Source of the DNA: Belnapia sp.
GTDB taxonomy: Bacteria; Pseudomonadota; Alphaproteobacteria; Acetobacterales; Acetobacteraceae
Direction of reading: 5' to 3'
DNA: 5,443 nucleotides
NCBI GenBank assembly: GCA_028291445.1
Contig: JAQGIA010000218.1
Location: forward strand, 1 to 5,443
A program made the position numbers and the translations under genes. Positions 1-5,443 of the stretch are shown one piece after another. Every line of letters starts with the position of its first letter. The stretch's first letter is position 1. The notes beneath the pieces are model-generated. The model ran no database searches. It saw nothing but the letters and a program-made list of their open reading frames with translations, and had not been told where the DNA came from.

Positions 1-880
1 TGGTCGCATTGGACGCCTCGCCAGCCGCCGGCGCGGCGGCCAGGTCGACCGGACGCAGGAAGGCCAGCGCCGGGCCATCCGGCAGGCTGGTCGCCACCCG
101 CACCGGCGGCAGCGCCGCGAACCAGGCTTGGCCATCGCGGAGCGTGCAGGGCAGCCGCACCGCCTCGCCGAGGAACCCGGCCACCTCGGCATCGGCGGGG
201 TCGGCGAGCAGCGCCTCCGGCGTATCGAATTGCACCATGCGGCCAGCCCGCATCACCGCGACGCGGTCGGCCAGGTCCAGCGCCTCGTCCTGGTCATGCG
301 TGACGAAGATGCTGGTGATCCCGAGGCTGTCGTGCAACTGCCGCAGCCAGACCCGTAATTCCTTGCGCACCTTGGCATCCAGCGCGCCGAAGGGCTCATC
401 GAGCAGCAGCAGCTTCGGCTCGATCGCCAGCGCCCGGGCCAGGGCCACGCGCTGGCGCTGGCCGCCCGAGATCTGGTCCGGGTAGCGCCCGGCCAATTCG
501 GGGATCCGCACCAATGCCAGCAGCCGCTCGACCCGCGTGGCGATCTCCGCCCGGCGCGGGCGTTCCCGGCGCGGGCGGATGCGCAGGCCGAAGGCGACGT
601 TCTCGAAGACCGTCATGTGGCGGAACAGCGCGTAATGCTGGAAGACGAAGCCGATCCCGCGTTCCCGCGCCGGCACCGCCGCCATGTCGCGGCCATGGAT
701 TTCCAGCCTGCCGGAATCGGGGAATTCCAGCCCCGCCAGGGTCCGCAGCAGCGTGGTCTTGCCGCTGCCGGAGGGGCCCAGCAGCGCGACGAACTCGCCA
801 TCCCGGATACGGAGATCGACCGCATCCAGCGCGGTGACGCCGGCGAAGCGCCGCGTCAGCCCGGCGATCTCGATGCCCAT
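1..880 (-). CDS. cysA: Sulfate/thiosulfate ABC transporter ATPase CysA (C-terminus cut by window edge)
   Basis: This is the cytoplasmic ATPase that powers sulfate import through CysT-CysW. With the start at 880, 293 residues are visible and roughly 50-70 C-terminal residues are missing. All ABC motifs are present: Walker [10 protein letters not shown] (35-43), Q-loop in FQHYALF (80-86), signature SGGQ (138-141, preceded by Ile rather than the usual Leu), Walker B LLLLDEP (157-163), D-loop ALD (166-168) and switch His195. The stretches [19 protein letters not shown] and RKELR.WLRQLH closely match E. coli CysA as I remember it, which separates it from generic importer ATPases. The part beyond about residue 235 should be the start of the regulatory/TOBE region. 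I chose 880 because the protein then begins MGIEIAGL, like E. coli CysA (MSIEIANI), and GGGA lies 7 nt upstream. An in-frame ATG at 898 would add six residues. The gene follows cysW by 25 nt and is surely co-transcribed with it. Confidence 0.95.
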   Translation of the reverse strand, partial: MGIEIAGLTRRFAGVTALDAVDLRIRDGEFVALLGPSGSGKTTLLRTLAGLEFPDSGRLEIHGRDMAAVPARERGIGFVFQHYALFRHMTVFENVAFGLRIRPRRERPRRAEIATRVERLLALVRIPELAGRYPDQISGGQRQRVALARALAIEPKLLLLDEPFGALDAKVRKELRVWLRQLHDSLGITSIFVTHDQDEALDLADRVAVMRAGRMVQFDTPEALLADPADAEVAGFLGEAVRLPCTLRDGQAWFAALPPVRVATSLPDGPALAFLRPVDLAAAPAAGEASNAT

Positions 881-905
881 GCCCGCATCCCAGTCCATGC
901 CGCCG

Positions 906-1736
906 TCACGCACCGGCCAGCTTCCGCCCTGTCAGCCGCTCGAGCAGCGCCTTGGCGCCGAGCGTCACCAGCGCCAGCAGGGCCAGCAGCGCGGCGACCG
1001 CGAAGGCGCCGACGAACTGGTACTCGTTGTACAGGATCTCGACATGCAGCGGCAGCGTGTTGGTTTCCCCCCGCACATGGCCCGAGACCACGGAGACCGC
1101 ACCGAATTCCCCCATCGCCCGGGCATTGCAGAGCAGCACGCCGGACAGCAGCGCCCAGCGGATATTCGGCAGGGTAACGCGGCGGAAGCTCTGCCAGCCG
1201 GAGGAGCCGAGGGTCGCCGCCGCCTCCTCCTCGGCGCGGCCCTGCGCCTGCATCAGCGGGATCAGCGTGCGGGCGACGAAGGGGAAGGTGACGAAGATGG
1301 TCGCCAGCACCAGCCCGGGCAGGGCGAAGATGATCTCGATGCCATGGCGTTGCAGCCAGGGGCCGAACCAGCCCTGGGCACCGAACAGCAGCACATAGAC
1401 CAGGCCGGAAATCACCGGGGAGACCGAGAAGGGCAGGTCGATCAGCGTGGTCAGCAGCCGCTTTCCCCGGAATTCGAATTTGGCGATGGCCCAGGCCGCG
1501 GCGATGCCGCCGACGGTATTCACCGGCACCGCGATTGCGGCGACCAGCAAGGTCAGCCGCAGCGCCGCCAACGCATCCGGATCGGCCAGGGCCGCCAGCG
1601 CCGGCGCCAGGCCGCGCCGCAGCGCCTCGGTGAAGACCGCGGCCAGCGGCAGCAGGAAGAATACGACCAGCACCGCCGCCGCCAGCAGGCAGAGCAGCCG
1701 GCGCAGCCAGGCGGGTTCCTCGGTCGGGCCCCTCAT
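906..1736 (-). CDS. cysW: Sulfate/thiosulfate ABC transporter permease CysW
   Basis: Inner-membrane permease subunit that pairs with CysT to form the sulfate channel. It has 276 residues, close to the roughly 290 of E. coli CysW. Hydrophobic segments lie at about 13-37, 58-85, 103-120, 136-156, 194-218 and 240-262, fitting a six-helix importer permease. The cytoplasmic EAA loop that docks on CysA is clear: [10 protein letters not shown] at 171-180 ending in RRVTLP at 185-190. The motifs [13 protein letters not shown] (100-112), [13 protein letters not shown] (148-160) and [15 protein letters not shown] (206-220) are typical of CysW rather than CysT. Two starts compete. ATG at 1751 overlaps the cysT stop as ATGA but has no Shine-Dalgarno; ATG at 1736 has GAGGGGGAA ending 4 nt upstream (the G run is 6 nt away), so I chose 1736. 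Its translation is probably coupled to cysT. Confidence 0.96.
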   Translation of the reverse strand: MRGPTEEPAWLRRLLCLLAAAVLVVFFLLPLAAVFTEALRRGLAPALAALADPDALAALRLTLLVAAIAVPVNTVGGIAAAWAIAKFEFRGKRLLTTLIDLPFSVSPVISGLVYVLLFGAQGWFGPWLQRHGIEIIFALPGLVLATIFVTFPFVARTLIPLMQAQGRAEEEAAATLGSSGWQSFRRVTLPNIRWALLSGVLLCNARAMGEFGAVSVVSGHVRGETNTLPLHVEILYNEYQFVGAFAVAALLALLALVTLGAKALLERLTGRKLAGA

Positions 1737-1740
1737 GCTG

Positions 1741-1749
1741 TTCCCCCTC
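1741..1749 (-). promoter_or_regulatory. Ribosome binding site deciding the cysW start
   Basis: Reads GAGGGGGAA on the minus strand, with the G run ending 6 nt before the ATG at 1736. It overlaps the cysT stop codon (1748-1750), so ribosomes finishing cysT end directly on it. It lies downstream of the alternative ATG at 1751 and so cannot serve that one. Confidence 0.7.
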
Positions 1750-2560
1750 ATGCCAAGCCGCGGCGCAGCCGGCGCTGCAGCAGGTTGAAGCCGAGCAGCA
1801 GCAGGAAGGACAACGCCAGCATCGCCAGCCCGATCGCCGCCGCTGCCGCATAGTCGAATTGTTCGAGCTGCACGACGATCAGCAGCGGTGCGATCTCGCT
1901 CAGCATCGGCGTATTGCCGGCGATGAAGATGACGCTGCCGTATTCGCCCACCGCCCGGGCGAAGGCCAGCGCCACGCCGGAGGCCAATGCCGGGCCGAGC
2001 GCCGGCAGCAGCACCCGCCACCAGGTTTGCGCCCGCGTCGCGCCGAGCATCGCCGCGGCTTCCTCGGCATCCCGCGCCAGGTCGCGCAGCACCGGCTCCA
2101 CGCTGCGCACCACGAAGGGCAGGCCGACGAAGGCCAGCGCCACCGCGACGCCGAGCGGGGTGAAGGCGACCTTGATCCCGAGCGCCGCCAGCGGCGCGCC
2201 GAGCCAGCCGTTCGGCGCATAGAGCGCGGTCAGCGCCAACCCGGCGACCGCGGTCGGCAGGGCGAAGGGCAAATCGACCGCCGCATCCAGCAGCCGCCGG
2301 CCGGGGAAGCGGTAGCGCACCACCACCCAGGCGACCAGCAGCCCGATCGGCAGGTCGACCAGCGCCGCCAGCAGCGCCGCGCCGAAGGACAGCCGCAGCG
2401 CCGCCAGTACCCTCGGTTCCGTCACCACCGCCCAGACGCCGGCGGCGCCCAGTTCCCAGGGCCGGATCACCAGCGCCGCCAGCGGCACCAGCACGATCAG
2501 CCCGAGCCATAGCCAGGTGAGGCCCAGCGCGAGGCCGAGGCCGGGCAGGGGTTGCTTCAT
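1748..2560 (-). CDS. cysT: Sulfate/thiosulfate ABC transporter permease CysT (CysU)
   Basis: Inner-membrane permease subunit, partner of CysW. From the start at 2560 it is 270 residues; E. coli CysT/CysU has about 277. Hydrophobic segments lie at roughly 13-33, 57-82, 98-116, 133-152, 188-210 and 240-260. Family landmarks are RYRFPGR (82-88), [13 protein letters not shown] (96-108), the EAA loop [21 protein letters not shown] split as [10 protein letters not shown] (166-175) and WRVLLP (181-186), and [12 protein letters not shown] (205-216), which fits CysT rather than CysW. The start is uncertain: in-frame ATGs occur at 2560, 2590, 2620 and 2650, one per copy of a 30-bp repeat, and the 2650 ATG overlaps the sbp stop as ATGA. 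None has a strong Shine-Dalgarno. The 2560 or 2590 start gives a family-like N-terminus; the 2650 start adds 30 Ala/Arg-rich residues. Confidence 0.95.
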   Translation of the reverse strand: MKQPLPGLGLALGLTWLWLGLIVLVPLAALVIRPWELGAAGVWAVVTEPRVLAALRLSFGAALLAALVDLPIGLLVAWVVVRYRFPGRRLLDAAVDLPFALPTAVAGLALTALYAPNGWLGAPLAALGIKVAFTPLGVAVALAFVGLPFVVRSVEPVLRDLARDAEEAAAMLGATRAQTWWRVLLPALGPALASGVALAFARAVGEYGSVIFIAGNTPMLSEIAPLLIVVQLEQFDYAAAAAIGLAMLALSFLLLLGFNLLQRRLRRGLA

Positions 2561-2650
2561 CGGGCCCGCAGCGCGGCGCGCTGCTCTCATCGAGCTTGCA
2601 GCGCCGCGCGCTGCCGTCATCCACCCCGCAATGCGTCGCGCTGCGCTCAT
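2561..2650 (-). repeat. Three tandem 30-bp imperfect repeats, each with a GC hairpin and an in-frame ATG, between sbp and cysT
   Basis: Units are 2561-2590, 2591-2620 and 2621-2650. By hand comparison, units 1 and 2 match at 24 of 30 positions, 1 and 3 at 23, and 2 and 3 at 20. On the minus strand each unit begins ATGA and then holds a 17-nt dyad: at 2568-2584 and 2598-2614 the arms are GCAGCGC and GCGCTGC with a 3-nt loop; at 2628-2644 the dyad is degraded by one mismatch and one wobble. In the cysT frame the units read as 10-residue repeats ([30 protein letters not shown]). The first ATGA overlaps the sbp stop. Hairpins placed between a binding-protein gene and its permease gene are known to stabilise the upstream mRNA, as with malE-malF REP sequences in E. 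coli; that role here is inferred. Confidence 0.85.
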
Positions 2651-3669
2651 CGCCCCGGCTGGTAGATGCGGTCGAAGCTGCCGCCGTCGCTGAAGTGGGT
2701 CTTCTGTGCCGCGGCCCAGCCGCCGAATTCCTGGTCGATCGTGACCAGCGGCAGGTCGGGGAAGCTGGCCCGCGCCGCGGCCAGGGCCACGGCATCGCGC
2801 GGGCGGTAGAAATGCTTCGCCGCCAGCGCCTGGCCCTCGGCCGAATACAGGTGTTGCAGATAGGCTTCCGCCACCGCCCGGGTGCCGCGCCGCTCGACGT
2901 TGCGGTCGACCACGGCGACCGGCGGCTCGGCCAGGATCGAAAGGCTGGGATAGACGATGTCGAATTTGTCCGCGCCGAATTCGGCAAAGGCCAGATGCGC
3001 CTCGTTCTCCCAGGCGAGCAGCACGTCGCCTTGGGCGCGCTGCACGAAGCTGGTGGTGGAGCCGCGCGCCCCGGTGTCCAGCACCGGCACGTTGCGCAGC
3101 AGCCTGCCGAGGAAATCCGCAGCCGTCGCATCCGACCCGCCCGGCTGGCGCCGCGCCCAGGCCCAGGCGGCCAGATAGTTCCAGCGGGCGCCGCCCGAGG
3201 TCTTGGGATTCGGGGTGATGACGCCGATGCCGGGCCGCGCCAGGTCGCCCCAATCGTGCAGCCCTTTGGGATTTCCCTTCCGCACCAGGAAGACGATGGT
3301 GCTGGCATAAGGCGCGCTGTTGTGCGGCAGCCGTTGCTGCCAATCGGTGGCGAGCAGCCCACGCTCGGCGATCGCGTCGATGTCATAGGCCAGGGCGAGG
3401 GTGACGACATCGGCCTGGAGCCCGTCGATCACCGCCCGCGCCTGCCGGCCGGAACCGCCATGCGAGGTACTGAGGCGGAGCGTCTGGCCGCTCCCCGGCC
3501 CATCCTTCCAATGCGCCAGGAAGGCAGCGTTGAAGGCCCGGTAGAATTCGCGCGTCGGGTCGTAGCTGACGTTCAGCAATTGCAGTGCCTGCTGGGCGGG
3601 GGCCGGGCCGGGTATGGCAAGGCTGGCGGCGGCAAGGCCAAGGCTGCGGCGGCCGAGGAGGGCGGGCAT
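2647..3669 (-). CDS. sbp: Periplasmic sulfate-binding protein Sbp
   Basis: Captures sulfate in the periplasm and delivers it to CysT-CysW. It has 340 residues with a signal peptide at about 1-25: basic start with GRRSLGL, hydrophobic core, and probable cleavage after APA before QQALQ. The mature protein starts [12 protein letters not shown] (30-41), almost as in E. coli Sbp. Other landmarks are SHGGSGRQA (69-77), the family signature NPKTSGGAR (154-162), [12 protein letters not shown] (197-208), LLAWENEA (217-224) and YRPRDA (288-293). GGSG in the first ligand loop and LAYDIDAI (93-100) resemble Sbp, whereas thiosulfate-binding CysP has AGSS there, so sulfate is the likelier ligand. I chose the start at 3669 because GGGAG lies 8 nt upstream and it gives a normal signal peptide; an in-frame ATG at 3714 has no ribosome site. 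It is the first gene of the sbp-cysTWA operon. Confidence 0.96.
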   Translation of the reverse strand: MPALLGRRSLGLAAASLAIPGPAPAQQALQLLNVSYDPTREFYRAFNAAFLAHWKDGPGSGQTLRLSTSHGGSGRQARAVIDGLQADVVTLALAYDIDAIAERGLLATDWQQRLPHNSAPYASTIVFLVRKGNPKGLHDWGDLARPGIGVITPNPKTSGGARWNYLAAWAWARRQPGGSDATAADFLGRLLRNVPVLDTGARGSTTSFVQRAQGDVLLAWENEAHLAFAEFGADKFDIVYPSLSILAEPPVAVVDRNVERRGTRAVAEAYLQHLYSAEGQALAAKHFYRPRDAVALAAARASFPDLPLVTIDQEFGGWAAAQKTHFSDGGSFDRIYQPGR

Positions 3670-3677
3670 GGCGGTGG

Positions 3678-3682
3678 CTCCC
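3678..3682 (-). promoter_or_regulatory. Ribosome binding site of sbp
   Basis: GGGAG on the minus strand, 8 nt before the ATG at 3669. It supports this start over the upstream in-frame ATG at 3714. Confidence 0.65.
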
Positions 3683-3734
3683 GATGCGGGCGGTCGATCC
3701 GTGGCAGCCGGCATGATGAGCCATCCATGACCGG

Positions 3735-3835
3735 CAAATTCAAGATAAACATTCTTATAGCGTGAAATAAGTTCTGCGTAGCGTGGGGTGGCGACAAAAA
3801 TACCACTTGATTATCGTGAATATCGGGTCAAACCT
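3735..3835. promoter_or_regulatory. AT-rich divergent promoter region between sbp and the dioxygenase gene
   Basis: This is the only markedly AT-rich stretch in the window and lies between two divergently transcribed genes, as expected for a shared regulatory region. It contains a perfect 5-bp inverted repeat, CTTAT (3754-3758) and ATAAG (3767-3771), separated by 8 nt. On the minus strand TATAAG (3759-3754) could act as a -10 element for sbp, but I see no good -35 at 16-18 nt. On the other side, TTGA (3807-3810) and TCAA (3828-3831) flank a looser dyad. Sulfate transport operons are often controlled by LysR-type CysB/Cbl regulators that bind such dyads upstream; assigning one here is inference. 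Confidence 0.45.
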
Positions 3836-3859
3836 CCTGACATGGACGTGGAATATGGT

Positions 3860-3878
3860 CCGGCCCTGCGCTGGCCGG
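3860..3878 (+). other. Short perfect hairpin in the dioxygenase leader
   Basis: CCGGCC (3860-3865) and GGCCGG (3873-3878) form a perfect 6-bp stem with the 7-nt loop CTGCGCT. It ends 2 nt before a strong Shine-Dalgarno sequence (GGAAGGA, 3881-3887), so it could affect access to that site. In 70% GC DNA a 6-bp dyad may also be chance. Confidence 0.35.
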
Positions 3879-3894
3879 CTGGAAGGATCAAGGC

Positions 3895-3930
3895 ATGCCA
3901 CCGCATCCCGGAGACCGCTGTCGACGCTGA
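3895..3930 (+). CDS. Possible 11-codon leader peptide upstream of the dioxygenase gene
   Basis: ATG at 3895 is preceded by GGAAGGA (3881-3887) with 7 nt spacing, the best ribosome site in the plus-strand leader and better than that of the dioxygenase itself. The frame encodes MPPHPGDRCRR and stops with TGA at 3928-3930, 49 nt before the dioxygenase ATG, in a different reading frame. It contains one Cys codon followed by two Arg codons. Sulfur-related genes in some bacteria (for example mycobacteria) are controlled by Cys-containing upstream ORFs, but a single Cys is weak evidence. It could equally be a chance ATG behind a purine-rich stretch. Confidence 0.3.
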   Translation: MPPHPGDRCRR

Positions 3931-3979
3931 AGCCTTAGCCCTGCAGCCGTCCCAGCCATCCCATTCCGGAACCCACCCC

Positions 3980-4780
3980 ATGGATATCCACGCCCTGCAT
4001 CCGTTGTTCGCCGCCGAGGTGACCGGCCTCGACCTCGCTGGCCCCTTGGATGCGCCGGTGCTCGAGGTGCTGCACGACGCCTTCCTCGAGCATGCGGTGC
4101 TGCTGTTCCGCGGTCAGCATCTCGGTGCCGTCGCGCAGGGCGATTTCGCCCGCCGCCTGGCGGCGCTGGAAGCTCCGCTGCTCGACCGTCGCAGCCTGCT
4201 GCTGCCGCCGCTGCTCCGCATCGTCGCTGGTGCCATGCCGGGCGAGTTGCCGCCGGCGGACCGGGCCTGGCATGCCGACCATACGCATGAGGCGGAGCCA
4301 AGCCTCGCCTGCATCGCCCATGCCACCGGCGCCACCGTGCCGGGTGGGACCATCGGCTTCGCCGACCAGCGCGCCGCCCTGGCCAACCTGCCGCCGGCGC
4401 TGCGCCGGCGGGTGGAGGATCTGCGCGCCGAGCATCGCCATGCCGGACGGCTGGCCGAGCATCCGGTGGTCCGCAGCCACCCGGTCAGCGGCGAGCCCTC
4501 GCTCTTCGTCAACCCGGGCTTCACCACCCGCATCCTCAACCTGCCCGCGGCCGAGAGCGAGCGGCTGCTGGCCGCGCTCTTCGCAGCGGCGACCGCGCCG
4601 CGCGTCACCTGGACGCATGATTGGGCACCGGGCGACCTGCTGCTCTGGGACAACCGGGCGGTGCTGCATACCGGCACGCCCGAGGATTCCGCGGCCGGCA
4701 TCCTCCAGCGGACCCGTATCGAGGGCGACCGGCCGCTCGGGCTCAGGGCGCTGGAGATGCCCTGGGTGGTGGCCGGTTAG
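3980..4780 (+). CDS. TauD/TfdA-family Fe(II)/2-oxoglutarate-dependent dioxygenase
   Basis: A 266-residue cytoplasmic enzyme of the family that includes taurine dioxygenase TauD and alkylsulfatase AtsK, which hydroxylate a substrate using O2 and 2-oxoglutarate. The iron ligands are visible: H98 and D100 in WHADHTH (97-103) and distal H230 in AVLHTG (227-232). Family segments EVTGLDL (13-19), HPVVRSHPVSG (161-171), FVNPGFTTRI (176-185) and LLLWDNR (220-226) align with E. coli TauD. Two differences stand out. Only R244 of the C-terminal R-x3-R remains; the first Arg, which contacts 2-oxoglutarate in TauD, is Gly240. The stretch between AEH (150-152) and HPVVR is about 24 residues shorter. The start at 3980 matches the family N-terminus; a GTG at 3788 and ATG at 3842 in frame would add residues with no family counterpart, and its ribosome site is weak. 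It is divergent from the sulfate operon, suggesting but not proving an organosulfur substrate. Confidence 0.88.
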   Translation: MDIHALHPLFAAEVTGLDLAGPLDAPVLEVLHDAFLEHAVLLFRGQHLGAVAQGDFARRLAALEAPLLDRRSLLLPPLLRIVAGAMPGELPPADRAWHADHTHEAEPSLACIAHATGATVPGGTIGFADQRAALANLPPALRRRVEDLRAEHRHAGRLAEHPVVRSHPVSGEPSLFVNPGFTTRILNLPAAESERLLAALFAAATAPRVTWTHDWAPGDLLLWDNRAVLHTGTPEDSAAGILQRTRIEGDRPLGLRALEMPWVVAG

Positions 4781-4825
4781 AGCGAACCCCGAACGGGTGG
4801 ACTCATCCGGCAGGGCACTTCGCTC
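4780..4825. other. Inverted repeat just after the dioxygenase stop
   Basis: GAGCGAA (4780-4786) and TTCGCTC (4819-4825) are perfect 7-bp arms separated by 32 nt. The interior holds a small CCC-GAAC-GGG hairpin (4788-4797), and a competing CCGGC/GCCGG pairing (4807-4811 with 4826-4830) overlaps the right arm. It may form part of a termination structure or protect the 3' end of the dioxygenase mRNA. No U tract follows. Confidence 0.35.
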
Positions 4826-4837
4826 GCCGGAACAGAT

Positions 4838-4885
4838 GGCTGGAGCGCGTTCCGTGAACGCTTTCGAACGGAGCGCGCGCCAGCC
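4838..4885. terminator. Long hairpin between convergent genes, likely bidirectional transcription terminator or palindromic repeat
   Basis: Arms 4838-4855 and 4868-4885 form an 18-bp stem with one A-G mismatch (4844/4879) and one G-T wobble (4850/4873), closing a 12-nt loop GAACGCTTTCGA. It sits between the end of the plus-strand dioxygenase (4780) and the end of the minus-strand dehydrogenase (4901), the expected place for a shared terminator. Neither side has a T run, so it does not fit a classical Rho-independent terminator. An inner choice exists because CGTTC (4848-4852) can pair with either of two GAACG copies (4856-4860, 4866-4870). Confidence 0.6.
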
Positions 4886-4900
4886 CCCCGGCCAACCAGC

Positions 4901-5443
4901 CTATTCCGCGTTGCGGCGGCTGGCGGCGATCTCCGTCCCGGCCCAGGCCTCGGTGATCTTCACCAGCTCGGTCACGTCGCCCTTGCCGCCGCCGCCCGCC
5001 ATGGCGAGGCCGTACAGCAGTTGCGCCGCCCGGCTGGTCGGCATGACCAGCCCCAGCGCTTCGGCCTCCTGCAAGGCGAGCCGCATGTCCTTGGCCATCA
5101 ACTCCATCCGGAAGCCGAAATCGAAGCGCCGGCTCAGCACCGGGCCGGCGGCGAAGCGCTCGGTCGGGAAGCTGCGGCCGGAGGAGGCGTTGATCACGCC
5201 CACCATCAGCTCGGGGTCGATCCCGGCCTTGGCGCCCATGGCCAGCGCCTCGCAGGCGGCGGCCCAGGTGGTCGCGGCCAGCAGGTTGTTCACCAGCTTC
5301 AAGGTCTGGCCCTGGCCGACCTGCTCGCCGACCAGCACGGTATTGGCGCCGATCGTCTCCAGCAGCGGCCGCGCCCGGTCGAAGGCCGCCCGGTCGCCGG
5401 CCGCCATCACCGCCAGCGTCCCGGCCTCGGCCCCGGCGACGCC
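4901..5443 (-). CDS. NAD(P)-dependent 3-hydroxyisobutyrate/beta-hydroxyacid dehydrogenase family protein (N-terminus cut by window edge)
   Basis: The last 180 residues of a family protein of usually about 290-300; the N-terminal Rossmann domain with the GxGxxG motif is outside the window. The visible part begins GVAGAEAGTLAVMAAGD, the junction that follows the cofactor domain. GQTLKLVNN at visible residues 45-53 carries the catalytic Lys (K49) and the Asn four residues later that bind the substrate in this family. ALAMGAKAGIDPE (67-79), SSGRSF (87-92) and MAKDM (116-120) are the usual all-helical C-terminal domain features. The protein ends in TEIAASRRNAE with a TAG stop at 4901-4903. The family oxidises beta-hydroxyacids such as 3-hydroxyisobutyrate, tartronate semialdehyde or glycerate precursors; the substrate cannot be set from this half. 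It converges on the dioxygenase gene and is probably not in the same regulon. Confidence 0.92.
   Translation of the reverse strand, partial: GVAGAEAGTLAVMAAGDRAAFDRARPLLETIGANTVLVGEQVGQGQTLKLVNNLLAATTWAAACEALAMGAKAGIDPELMVGVINASSGRSFPTERFAAGPVLSRRFDFGFRMELMAKDMRLALQEAEALGLVMPTSRAAQLLYGLAMAGGGGKGDVTELVKITEAWAGTEIAASRRNAE

Noticed and set aside
684..1853. Plus-strand open frame of 389 codons opposite cysA/cysW/cysT
   Set aside because: The translation is Gln/Arg/Ala-rich with no family resemblance, the typical antisense shadow of high-GC genes.
906..3410. Open frame of 834 codons on the minus strand running through cysW, cysT and much of sbp
   Set aside because: It is one continuous frame only because stop codons are rare at this GC content. 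Its cysW part is real; the remainder gives low-complexity Arg/Ala/Pro/Ser sequence while the other frames there encode clear CysT and Sbp. It is not a fusion.
3670..3714. Upstream in-frame ATG for sbp at 3714
   Set aside because: It would place 15 polar residues before a normal signal peptide and has no Shine-Dalgarno, while 3669 has GGGAG 8 nt upstream.
2596..3765. Plus-strand open frame of 389 codons opposite sbp
   Set aside because: Antisense shadow of an unmistakable sbp gene; no ribosome site or family motif.
3801..3835. TTGATT (3807-3812) as -35 of a plus-strand promoter, and TTGACC (3831-3826) as -35 of a minus-strand promoter
   Set aside because: No acceptable -10 hexamer lies 16-18 nt downstream in either case; only the regional AT richness is supportable.
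3788..3979. N-terminal extension of the dioxygenase from GTG 3788 or ATG 3842
   Set aside because: No purine-rich ribosome site precedes either start, the stretch before 3842 is AT-rich promoter-like DNA, and the TauD family N-terminus aligns with the ATG at 3980.
3881..3979. SAM-responsive or other known riboswitch in the dioxygenase leader
   Set aside because: I could not match a conserved riboswitch core by eye; only a small hairpin and a short frame are visible.
1..5443. CRISPR array, insertion sequence, tRNA, phage or toxin-antitoxin genes
   Set aside because: None is supported: the only tandem repeat is the 30-bp array without spacers, and all substantial coding regions are accounted for by metabolic and transport genes.

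Overview
The window is about 70% GC with strong G/C preference at third codon positions. The proteins look proteobacterial. I infer an alphaproteobacterium, possibly from the Acetobacteraceae/Roseomonas group, but no rRNA or other lineage marker is present, so this is a guess from style. There are no tRNAs, rRNAs, CRISPR arrays or recognisable mobile elements.

Left part (1-3669, all minus strand): a complete sulfate ABC importer operon apart from the end of its last gene. The transcribed order is sbp (periplasmic sulfate-binding protein), cysT and cysW (the two permease subunits), then cysA (ATPase, cut by the left edge). The genes are tightly packed. The sbp-cysT junction carries three tandem 30-bp repeats, each able to form a GC hairpin and each containing an in-frame ATG, so the cysT start is ambiguous.

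Middle (3670-3979): a divergent intergenic region with an AT-rich core, very different from its surroundings. It probably holds the promoters for sbp (leftward) and a dioxygenase gene (rightward). The dioxygenase side has a small hairpin, a strong Shine-Dalgarno sequence and an 11-codon reading frame with one Cys codon.

Right part: 3980-4780 (plus) encodes a TauD/TfdA-family Fe(II)/2-oxoglutarate dioxygenase. Its facial triad is visible, but the usual 2-oxoglutarate-binding arginine is not, and the loop region is shortened. After a structured convergent intergenic region (4781-4900) comes the C-terminal part of a 3-hydroxyisobutyrate-dehydrogenase-like protein on the minus strand (4901-5443, cut by the right edge).

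Taken together, the transporter brings sulfate into the cell. The divergent dioxygenase may liberate sulfite, sulfate or an aldehyde from an organosulfur compound, or have an unrelated substrate. A sulfur-scavenging link is inferred from position and family only. The dehydrogenase is probably an independent metabolic gene. The window is mostly ordinary; the points that deserve attention are the sbp-cysT repeat array, the altered dioxygenase and its leader.
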